Source: Fidelibacterota bacterium UBA2986 (GTDB lineage Bacteria; Fidelibacterota; Marinisomatia; Marinisomatales; AB-629-J13). Taken from it: a stretch of 11,813 nucleotides of DNA. The position numbers and the translations under genes were made by a program. The first letter of the stretch is position 1, and every line of letters begins with the position of its first letter. The notes under the pieces were generated by a model. That model was given only the letters and a program-made list of their open reading frames with translations, was not told where the DNA came from and did not search any database. Location: the NCBI GenBank assembly GCA_002346675.1, contig DEAI01000030.1, positions 31,583 to 43,395 of the forward strand, read 5' to 3'. Below, one piece after another: positions 5,916 through 11,813 of this stretch.

Positions 5916-8900
5916 ATGAGAAATATACGGTCTATAGTTACACTTTTTGTTTTAATGGTGGTGCCTGTTATAACCTGGGGTCAAGATTTTTCTGCTGAAA
6001 TGACTCTTTCCGGTGGTGGCGATTCTTTTACTCTTACATTTGGTTTTCACCCAAATGCCACCGATGAATATGATGCACAATTTGATGAGTATGCACCCCC
6101 AGCAGCTCCTTCACCATCATTTGATGCGGCTCTGATTTGGAATGGTGACAGATATTTTACCCAGATATTGAATGGATCGGTGGATGATCTGGTTGAGCAT
6201 GAGTACAATATTTCTCTTGCCTACGATACGAATGGTTTAATTGATTTTACATGGGATAATACAAACTGGGGTGTTCTGGGTTCTTTTATGCTTGAGGATG
6301 CTTTTGGAGGAATGTTGGTCTCCGTAGATATGACTGCAGAAAACAGCCTGACCCTTGATAATCCGGCTATTACAAGTCTTGTTCTTAAGATCACACCAAC
6401 TGGTGTGAGCCAGCCTACAGCAGAATTTAGCGCTGAGAATACATCAGGATATCCTCCGTTGACTGTTTCTTTTGCAGATGAGTCAGTGATGGGCTCTTCT
6501 GATTTAGTTGGCTGGTCCTGGGACTTTGGTGATGGTAATTCATCTACAGAACAGAATCCTGTTCATGTCTACTATTTTCCTGATGTCTATACTGTGGGAT
6601 TGACAGTAACAGATGAAAACAATTTTTCAAGAACAATAATAAAAGTAGATTATGTTACGGTCAATTCCTTTCCAGAGGGATCCTCATGGGAAGATTTGGT
6701 AACTCCTACATCCCTTTCTGGAGTATTTCAAGGACAGGCCCAGCTTAATGGTTCACCAGCATCCCAGGGAGACTGGGTGGCGGCCTTTGATGAGAATGGT
6801 AACATAGCAGGTGCTGATGAAGTTATTCTGGATCAAGAGACTGCATATATCAACCTGAGTATTTATGGTGATAATGATGCAACTCCTGATGTAGATGAGG
6901 GAATGGATGTGGGAGAAGATTTTATTTTAAGATTATGGGACAGTTCAGCCAACACCATTTATGAGTATCCAGAACCGTTTGATTGTTGGTATCATAATAG
7001 TGGTGCTCCAATGCTTGGTTGTGGTGATTTTAACACAGTTTATGAATTTAATCCTCCTGCCAATCCAATTCTATCACCTATTGATGACCAAATAATAGAT
7101 GAAGATAACTTTTCTAACATTAACCTTTCTGCAACTGATCCTAATGATGATATCCTAACCTTTACAGCATCCAGTAACAACAATAATATATCCACGCAAG
7201 TAACAGAAAGTATTTTAACACTGACCCCCTCAGAAAATTACAACGGAACAGCATCAATTACGGTTACTGTTAGTGATGGGATGCTTACTGATTCAGAAAC
7301 TTTTACATTGACGGTGGTCCCTATTAATGATGCTCCGGTGGCGAATGTTCAGTCTATTACCACGGATGAGGACACTGATGTATCAATATTGCTGATGGGT
7401 ACAGATGTTGATGGTGATGCGCTAATATTCGAGGTTGTATCCAATCCATCAAATGGCTTGTTAACCGGAGAAGCGCCTGTATTGTCCTATAATCCATTTG
7501 AAAATTACAACGGGCCAGATAGTTTCACATTTTTAGTAACCGATGGAACTTTGTCAGATATAGCAACGGTGTCAATTGTGATTAACTCTGTTAATGATCC
7601 ACCATTAATTTTGCCTATTGGCGACCAGGTTATTAATGAAGATACTACGATTGATATCTCATTATCAGCATCAGATCCTGATGGAGACAATTTGACATTT
7701 ACTGCTGTTTCAGACAATGAAGATATTTGGGTTATTATATCAGGGAATACACTTTCACTGATGCCCTCAGAAAATTACAATGGAACGGCATCAATTACGG
7801 TCACTGTCAGTGATGGGATGGATACTGATTCAGAGACTTTTACATTGACAGTTAACCCGGTAAATGATCCTCCCAATCCTTTCAACCTCCTAACCCCAGC
7901 AAACAATGACACCATTTGGCTTGGAGATGAGGATGACCTTTTAGATACTCTAACCTTCTCCTGGGAAGAATCTATTGATGTAGATGGAGATGAGATAGAA
8001 TACACACTATATGGTTATTCCTATTCTGAAGTTGGAAATAACACTGAAGACCTTCACTCTGTGTTAGATTACTATGAGGTAATGATTTCAGATAATTTAT
8101 ACTTGTTTGAAATAAATTGGTATGTAGAGGCAACAGACGGTGAAGAAATCATACAAAGTGAAGAAACCTTCACTCTTTACATTGACAGAACCGAGATGCT
8201 ACTTCCTCCTGTCATCAATGAGATCATGCAGAATCCATCATTCGTGAGTGACTCTGATGGTGAATACATAGAGATATATAATCCTAATGATGATGACTAT
8301 GACCTGGAGGAGTGGGTTATCAGTGATTATGACAATGACAGCCATACTATTTTAGACAGTCTTGAGATTCCACCCTATGGATATGTAATTCTCGGAAGAA
8401 ACGGGGATTTTACAACCAACGGTGGGGTAGAGGTAGACTATGAGTATGAGGGTATCACCCTTGGAAACAGCAGTGATGAGGTTGTTATTACATCACCCCT
8501 TGGATTCTTTTCAGACACTGTAGCCTATGACAATGGTGAAGCCTTTCCTGACCCTAATGGAGCCTCCATGGCACTCCTGGACCCGTCCCTGGACAACAGT
8601 GTAGGTGCAAACTGGGTTGAATCAACACTTCCATATGGTGATGGTGATCTTGGGACACCTGGGCTTCCTAACTTTTATCCTTTTATTGAGGTTGTAGATT
8701 ATCTTGAGTTTGACACCACCTCTGTGGGTCTCTCATCATCCCAATATCTGCTAATATACAATTCAGGTAATGGACCTTTGATAGGAGATTTATCTATTGG
8801 TGAAAATTCAGGGAGCACTGTCTTTAGCCCTGTGGAGAGTAGTTTTAATATAGAGCCATATGACTCTGTTAGTATTGAAATAATATTTACCCCTGAAGAG

Positions 8901-11813
8901 TATGGAACGGTAACCGATACTCTTTCTATATCTTCAAACTCACTGGAAGATGATCTTACTACTGTTGTAATGTATGGATTTGGCTATCAGGCATCATCTG
9001 TTATATCTGTTACCCCTGACTCCCTGAACTTTGGAGAGGTACAGGTTGGACTCTCAAGCACACTTGATCTTACCATCCATAATGTGGGTGATGATATCCT
9101 GGTTGTGAGTGATATTTCATCTGACTCACCTGAGTTTGTTGTGTCCCTAAGTGATGTGAATATTGAGATTGGAGAGTCTGCAGTCTGTGAGGTCACCTTT
9201 ACTCCAGGAGGTTTTGAAAACTACTTTGGCAACATCACTATTGAGAGCAATGACTTTGAGAACACACCACTCTATGTTTTTTTTATGGGAGAGGGAATTG
9301 GTCCAGAGCCTGATATTCACGTCTCCGCTGATACCCTTGACTTTGGTGTTGTCTGGGAGGCCAATACAGTCACACTGCCATTGGTTATATCAAATATTGG
9401 CCTTGAAGACCTTGAGATTGAAGAGGTGGAGTTTGGTATGGGTGGTGAGTCACCTTTTTCAACAGACTTTGAGGATACGACACTTGAGCCTGGAGACTCA
9501 GTAGTTGTAGATATATCATTTACCTATATTGATGAAAGACTGTTGATTGAAGATGTTTTTGCTATATACAATAATGATCCTGATGAATCTGAAAAGGATG
9601 TGGTTCTAACATTTGCCTTACCAGAGATTGAAGTCAATCCTGATAGTATTTCTGTTCAACTTGAAATAGGAGAAACCGAAACTCAAACCCTTACCATATC
9701 AAATACTGGCTCTGCACCGTTAGAGGTTGAGTTAGGTACAGGAGTAACCGTCACCGATATAGATGGTAATATCTATGAGACTGTACAGATAGGTGAGCAG
9801 GTGTGGATGGCGGAGAACCTGAAGGTAACCCATTACCGGAATGGAGATGAGATACCTACAGGATACAGTAATGATGATTGGGAAAACCTGTCTATAGGTG
9901 CTTATACAGTTTACAATGGTGATTCTCTGAATGCAAATATTTATGGAAATCTCTACAACTGGTATGCAGTGGAAGATGAAAGAGGCGTATGCCCAGAAGA
10001 CTGGCATCTACCCACAGATGATGAGATTAAACAATTAGAGATTTATCTTGGTATGAGTCAGGAGGAGGCAGACGATTGGGGATGGAGAGGGACGAACGAA
10101 GGAAGTAAACTTGCAGGAAGGGTAGATTTATGGGTTGATGATGCTTTAGAGAATAATTCAGAATTTGGTACAAGTGGTTTTAACCTCCTTCCTGGTGGTT
10201 CCCGCAGCTGGATGAATGGTGGTTACGGCGGTATGGGCAACTTAGGCCACTTTTGGTCTTCTACGGAGAACGATGGCAGCAATGGCAGCAATGCGTGGGG
10301 GCGGATGTTGAGTTGGGATAACTCTGAAGTCCACCGGGACGACGGCAGTAAGTGGAACGGGTTCTCTGTCCGTTGTGTAAGGGATTTAGACTATTTGACT
10401 ATTTTAGATTTAGATGAGCCGAACAATGAGGCTTATCGCGACGGCGATTTTAGAGATGAATGGCTTACCCTTTCTGCAGACTCACTCACCATTCCACCTG
10501 ATTCTTCTTATCATATTGATGTCACCTTTGATGCAACAAACCTTGAGATTGGTGAATACCTTGCTGATATTAACATCTCAAGCAACGATCCCGATGAGCC
10601 AGTTATAACTGTTCCTGTAACTATGGTTGTTAATGAGCTCCAACCATATACAGGCCCCATCTGGTATGTATCCAACACAGGCTTAGACTCAAACATTGGT
10701 TCAGAGGAACTCCCTTTTGCTACAATACAGTATGCTATTGATGTATCAAGTGATGGGGATACTGTTTTAGTGTATCCAGGCACTTTTTATGGAGAGATCG
10801 ACTTTCTGGGAAAAAGCATAGTTCTTGGATCATTATATTTGTTGGAAGAAAATGAATCCTATATTGATGAAACTATTCTATCTAATTTTGTAAATATTAG
10901 TTTGGTCCAAGACTCCGAATTAAATGGGTTCACTTTTCAAGATATATATATTAATTCAGATGATGGGATACAGGCCATAATTTATATTGAAGATGCTTCT
11001 CCTAAAATCATCAATAACCGATTTGATAATTTCTATTTGTTCCAAGGTATTGAGTCTGCAGTTATTTATTGTGAAAATTCAAGCTCAATAATAATGAATA
11101 ATGCATTTACCAACGGCAGTGTTGGCAATGGTTATATATTAGGTGGATATATTTTGAGCAAAAACTCAAACCTCACGATTAAAAATAACCAAATTGAAAA
11201 TGGGTACGTAGGTTTCGCAGAACCTTCCGGATATATCGTATCTGTAAATTCAGAAGATATAATTGAATCAAACATAATTATAAATGCATCTATGGGCTAT
11301 TGCTGGGTATGTGCTGCTATTGCTATTCTTGACGGAAGTAACTCCATAATCCGTAATAATTTAATTCTGGAAACATCTGGTGATGGTTATGGTGCGCTGG
11401 TTGCGAGTGAGAGTCAGTATATTTCAAACAATAATACTTTTGTATCCAATAGTATAGGATATGCGAACCTATCAAGTGATGGCACAATAATTAATGATAT
11501 AATTTATGGTACAAACAATCCAATATACATAGATGAATATTCAAGTATAGAAATATCCTATAGTAATATAGAAGGAAGCTGGGAAGGCACCGGAAACATA
11601 GACACAGATCCACTCTTTGTTGCTCCTGATAGTGGTGACTTTCACCTTCAGGAAAACTCCCCCTGTATAGATGCAGGTGACCCAGATTCACCTTTAGACC
11701 CAGATGGAACCATTGCTGATATGGGGGCTTATTATTATCATCAGGAGAGTGGTGTTCCCACAGAAATTATTATTGACTACCAATCAGGCTGGAACTTGGT
11801 TGGCTTACCTCTT
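5916..11813 (+). CDS. Giant secreted multidomain surface protein (PKD, cadherin-like, lamin-tail, ASH, FISUMP, beta-helix), 3' end missing
   Basis: One uninterrupted frame runs from ATG 5916 for 1966 codons to the last base, with no stop, so the gene is partial. Residues 1-22 are a signal peptide (basic start, hydrophobic VTLFVLMVVPVI, likely cleavage near Gly22-Gln23). Domains in order: beta-rich N-module (about 24-165), PKD (169-249), unnamed beta module (254-379), three cadherin-like repeats (382-653), Fn3-like stretch (about 654-757), lamin-tail domain (766-919), ASH-like array (920-1236), a split beta-sandwich (1237-1276 and 1491-1574) holding a FISUMP domain (1277-1490), right-handed beta-helix (1580-1942), and the start of a C-terminal module (1950 on). 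No enzyme active site is evident. The likely role is exported adhesin or cell-surface scaffold. A type IX secretion sorting tail may follow outside the window, but none is seen. It is driven by the promoter at 5864-5892. Confidence 0.95.
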   Translation, partial: MRNIRSIVTLFVLMVVPVITWGQDFSAEMTLSGGGDSFTLTFGFHPNATDEYDAQFDEYAPPAAPSPSFDAALIWNGDRYFTQILNGSVDDLVEHEYNISLAYDTNGLIDFTWDNTNWGVLGSFMLEDAFGGMLVSVDMTAENSLTLDNPAITSLVLKITPTGVSQPTAEFSAENTSGYPPLTVSFADESVMGSSDLVGWSWDFGDGNSSTEQNPVHVYYFPDVYTVGLTVTDENNFSRTIIKVDYVTVNSFPEGSSWEDLVTPTSLSGVFQGQAQLNGSPASQGDWVAAFDENGNIAGADEVILDQETAYINLSIYGDNDATPDVDEGMDVGEDFILRLWDSSANTIYEYPEPFDCWYHNSGAPMLGCGDFNTVYEFNPPANPILSPIDDQIIDEDNFSNINLSATDPNDDILTFTASSNNNNISTQVTESILTLTPSENYNGTASITVTVSDGMLTDSETFTLTVVPINDAPVANVQSITTDEDTDVSILLMGTDVDGDALIFEVVSNPSNGLLTGEAPVLSYNPFENYNGPDSFTFLVTDGTLSDIATVSIVINSVNDPPLILPIGDQVINEDTTIDISLSASDPDGDNLTFTAVSDNEDIWVIISGNTLSLMPSENYNGTASITVTVSDGMDTDSETFTLTVNPVNDPPNPFNLLTPANNDTIWLGDEDDLLDTLTFSWEESIDVDGDEIEYTLYGYSYSEVGNNTEDLHSVLDYYEVMISDNLYLFEINWYVEATDGEEIIQSEETFTLYIDRTEMLLPPVINEIMQNPSFVSDSDGEYIEIYNPNDDDYDLEEWVISDYDNDSHTILDSLEIPPYGYVILGRNGDFTTNGGVEVDYEYEGITLGNSSDEVVITSPLGFFSDTVAYDNGEAFPDPNGASMALLDPSLDNSVGANWVESTLPYGDGDLGTPGLPNFYPFIEVVDYLEFDTTSVGLSSSQYLLIYNSGNGPLIGDLSIGENSGSTVFSPVESSFNIEPYDSVSIEIIFTPEEYGTVTDTLSISSNSLEDDLTTVVMYGFGYQASSVISVTPDSLNFGEVQVGLSSTLDLTIHNVGDDILVVSDISSDSPEFVVSLSDVNIEIGESAVCEVTFTPGGFENYFGNITIESNDFENTPLYVFFMGEGIGPEPDIHVSADTLDFGVVWEANTVTLPLVISNIGLEDLEIEEVEFGMGGESPFSTDFEDTTLEPGDSVVVDISFTYIDERLLIEDVFAIYNNDPDESEKDVVLTFALPEIEVNPDSISVQLEIGETETQTLTISNTGSAPLEVELGTGVTVTDIDGNIYETVQIGEQVWMAENLKVTHYRNGDEIPTGYSNDDWENLSIGAYTVYNGDSLNANIYGNLYNWYAVEDERGVCPEDWHLPTDDEIKQLEIYLGMSQEEADDWGWRGTNEGSKLAGRVDLWVDDALENNSEFGTSGFNLLPGGSRSWMNGGYGGMGNLGHFWSSTENDGSNGSNAWGRMLSWDNSEVHRDDGSKWNGFSVRCVRDLDYLTILDLDEPNNEAYRDGDFRDEWLTLSADSLTIPPDSSYHIDVTFDATNLEIGEYLADINISSNDPDEPVITVPVTMVVNELQPYTGPIWYVSNTGLDSNIGSEELPFATIQYAIDVSSDGDTVLVYPGTFYGEIDFLGKSIVLGSLYLLEENESYIDETILSNFVNISLVQDSELNGFTFQDIYINSDDGIQAIIYIEDASPKIINNRFDNFYLFQGIESAVIYCENSSSIIMNNAFTNGSVGNGYILGGYILSKNSNLTIKNNQIENGYVGFAEPSGYIVSVNSEDIIESNIIINASMGYCWVCAAIAILDGSNSIIRNNLILETSGDGYGALVASESQYISNNNTFVSNSIGYANLSSDGTIINDIIYGTNNPIYIDEYSSIEISYSNIEGSWEGTGNIDTDPLFVAPDSGDFHLQENSPCIDAGDPDSPLDPDGTIADMGAYYYHQESGVPTEIIIDYQSGWNLVGLPL
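6420..6662 (+). other. PKD domain of the giant protein
   Basis: Residues 169-249 form a typical PKD beta-sandwich. It runs from AEFSAENTSGYPPLTVSFAD, through WSWDFGDGN (hallmark WDFGDG at 202-207) and NPVHVYYFPDVYTVGLTV, to DYVTV. PKD domains act as extracellular spacers or in protein and glycan contacts. The preceding residues 24-165 are a beta-rich module (containing FDEYAPPAAPSPSFDAAL) that I know only as recurrent in secreted FCB proteins. Confidence 0.9.
6675..7052 (+). other. Unnamed beta module with GDWVAAFDENGN motif
   Basis: Residues 254-379 include FQGQAQLNGSPASQGDWVAA, FDENGNIAGADEV, AYINLSIYGDND and FILRLWDSS, closing with the only nearby cysteines (Cys357 and Cys369, possibly a disulphide). 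I recognise the pattern as a recurrent module in secreted proteins of marine FCB bacteria but cannot name a family. The acidic DATPDVDEGMDVGED run might bind calcium, which is inference. Confidence 0.55.
7227..7315 (+). repeat. Near-identical 89-bp repeat, copy 1 (copy 2 at 7764-7852)
   Basis: The DNA encoding the ENYNGTASITVTVSDGM...TDSETFTLTV strands of cadherin-like repeats 1 and 3 matches at 81 of 89 bases, offset 537 bp (179 codons). Six of the eight differences are silent third-base changes; the other two change one codon (CTT to GAT). This points to duplication followed by purifying selection. Confidence 0.85.
7764..7852 (+). repeat. Near-identical 89-bp repeat, copy 2
   Basis: Partner of the copy at 7227-7315, within cadherin-like repeat 3. 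The intervening repeat 2 does not share this DNA-level identity, so the unit that duplicated, or the tract homogenised by gene conversion, skipped it. Confidence 0.85.
8211..8672 (+). other. Lamin-tail domain (LTD)
   Basis: Residues 766-919 match the lamin-tail fold found in secreted bacterial proteins: opening VINEIMQNPS, then DGEYIEIYNPND, LEEWVISD, IPPYGYVILGRNGDF, LGNSSDEVVITSP, FFSDTVAYDNGEAFP, and closing ANWVESTLPYGDGDLGTPGLPN. It is usually a surface or DNA/ligand-adhesion module. A preceding stretch (about 654-757, PFNLLTPANNDTIWLGDE... LTFSWEES) resembles an Fn3-like domain, less certainly. Confidence 0.85.
8673..9623 (+). other. ASH/HYDIN-like (choice-of-anchor D type) beta-sandwich array
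   Basis: Three repeats: residues 920-1028, 1029-1133 and 1134-1236. Each follows the pattern of x-DSLNFGEVQVG at the start, a TIHNVG/VISNIG strand, an acidic-hydrophobic linker, an IEPYDSVSIEIIFTP or IEIGESAVCEVTFTP strand, and an SNS/SND-containing last strand ending in MYGFG or FFMGEG. These modules are common extracellular spacers. Confidence 0.8.
9624..9743 (+). other. N-terminal half of a split BACON/ASH-like domain
   Basis: Residues 1237-1276 (EIEVNPDSISVQLEIGETET, TLTISNTGSAPLEVEL) give the first strands of a fourth beta-sandwich. The expected continuation (WLTLSADSLTIPPDSSYHID) is absent here and reappears at 10386-10637 after the FISUMP domain. Confidence 0.65.
9744..10385 (+). other. 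FISUMP (Fib_succ_major, C-type-lectin-like) domain inserted mid-protein
   Basis: Residues 1277-1490 carry the full set of FISUMP signatures: VTDIDGNIYETVQIGEQVWM, AENLKVTHYRNGDEIP, YGNLYNWYAV, VCPEDWHLPTDDE, GSKLAG, FGTSGFNLLPGGSR, FWSSTEN and the terminal FSVRCVRD. The family is best known from Fibrobacter and Bacteroidota surface proteins, and the fold resembles C-type-lectin/formylglycine-generating-enzyme domains. It normally stands at or near a terminus, but here it lies mid-chain between two halves of another domain. Confidence 0.92.
10203..10385 (+). other. GC-rich, variable-region-like end of the FISUMP domain
   Basis: By hand count the three 60-base lines from 10201 to 10380 are about 56% G+C (100 of 180), against roughly 37-47% in sampled lines of the same gene nearby. 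Codons at 1452-1459 (AAC GAT GGC AGC AAT GGC AGC AAT), 1473 (CAC) and 1475-1478 (GAC GAC GGC AGT) are single or double adenine changes from AAC/AAT. They are interleaved with invariant FWSSTE, SEV, R, K and NGFSVRCVRD. This resembles the adenine-mutagenised variable region of a diversity-generating retroelement target. No template repeat or reverse transcriptase is in the window, so it is a resemblance only. GGCAGCAAT is also repeated in tandem at 10275-10292. Confidence 0.45.
10386..10637 (+). other. C-terminal half of the split BACON/ASH-like domain
   Basis: Residues 1491-1574 begin with a linker (LDYLTILDLDEPNNEAYRDG), then EWLTLSADSLTIPPDSSYHI, VTFDATNLEIGEYLADINIS, SNDPDEPVITVPVTMVV. This is the standard second half of BACON/ASH-type repeats and follows naturally from residues 1237-1276. 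Confidence 0.65.
10653..11741 (+). other. Right-handed parallel beta-helix (pectate-lyase-like) domain
   Basis: Residues 1580-1942 start with the typical entry IWYVSNTGLDSNIGSEELPF, ATIQYAID, GDTVLVYPGTFYGEI. Short N-rich coils follow (SPKIINNRF, SSIIMNNAF, NLTIKNNQI, NSIIRNNLI). The exit DTDPLFVAPDSGDFHLQENS, PCIDAGDP, ADMGAYYYH is the usual choice-of-anchor Q-type ending. No catalytic residues are evident, so a binding or structural role is more likely than polysaccharide cleavage. Confidence 0.88.

Larger units (their letters stand above)
7059..7874 (+). other. Three tandem cadherin-like repeats
   Basis: Three beta-sandwich repeats of about 90 residues: 382-474, 475-563 and 564-653. Each has a strand such as DEDTDV or NEDTTI, a calcium-type acidic loop (DVDGDA, DPDGDN), an ENYNG turn, a VTDG/VSDG strand and an NDAP/NDPP linker into the next unit. 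Repeats 1 and 3 are much closer to one another than to repeat 2. They probably form a calcium-stiffened stalk. Confidence 0.88.

Noticed and set aside
5711..5998. Plus-strand open frame of 95 codons
   Set aside because: It starts with GTG, crosses the strong promoter and overlaps the first 80 bases of the giant gene out of frame; its Cys/His/Tyr-rich product has no recognisable features.
7059..7874. CRISPR-like or other non-coding repeat array
   Set aside because: The repeats are long, in frame and encode cadherin-like domains, with silent third-base divergence.
9163..10783. Several open frames at 9163-9504 (+), 9732-10007 (-), 10414-10608 (+) and 10511-10783 (-)
   Set aside because: All lie inside the giant gene, whose frame carries recognisable domains throughout; they are shadows.
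5916..11813. A template repeat or reverse transcriptase for a diversity-generating retroelement within the window
   Set aside because: I found no second copy of the 10203-10385 sequence and no reverse transcriptase motifs on either strand; if present they lie outside the window.

Overview
The window (about 11.8 kb, AT-rich) looks like chromosome from a member of the Fibrobacterota-Chlorobiota-Bacteroidota (FCB) superphylum. A candidate phylum such as Marinimicrobia/Neomarinimicrobiota is a reasonable guess. This is inferred from the very long secreted mosaic protein (PKD, lamin-tail, ASH/choice-of-anchor, FISUMP and beta-helix modules, ending in a 'GWNLVGLPL'-type module) and from the absence of Shine-Dalgarno motifs before any start codon. 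No 16S or other marker is present, so the placement is tentative.

Layout. Positions 1-47 are the 3' half of a tRNA-Gly(GCC), followed by a small hairpin. Two plus-strand metallopeptidase genes follow, 27 bp apart and probably co-transcribed. The first encodes an M3 family (thimet oligopeptidase/Dcp-like) enzyme with a lipoprotein-like leader (95-2176). The second encodes an M16C presequence-protease-like enzyme (2204-5122). A small minus-strand gene of unknown function (5087-5329) overlaps the 3' end of the second. Then come tRNA-Cys(GCA) and tRNA-Leu(UAA), closed by a good intrinsic terminator (5650-5685).

A 230-bp intergenic region (5686-5915) holds direct and inverted repeats, what looks like a decayed copy of the downstream gene's 5' end, and a near-consensus sigma70 promoter (TTGACA-17-TATTAT). 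This promoter drives a huge gene that starts at ATG 5916 and stays open, with no stop, for all 1966 codons to the window edge. I translated this frame completely by hand.

The large protein has a signal peptide, an N-terminal beta-rich module, a PKD domain, a further unnamed beta module, three cadherin-like repeats, an Fn3-like stretch, a lamin-tail domain, an ASH/HYDIN-like array and a FISUMP (Fib_succ_major, C-type-lectin-like) domain. After these come a right-handed beta-helix and the beginning of a C-terminal module. It is most likely an exported surface adhesin or cell-surface protein.

The most interesting point is that the FISUMP domain is embedded in the middle of another beta-sandwich domain. 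Its last ~60 codons are locally GC-rich (about 56% over 180 bp) and show a codon pattern (AAC/AAT, GGC, AGC, GAC, CAC next to invariant Trp/Ser/Arg codons) resembling the variable region of a diversity-generating retroelement target. No reverse transcriptase or template repeat is visible in the window, so this remains a testable hypothesis.
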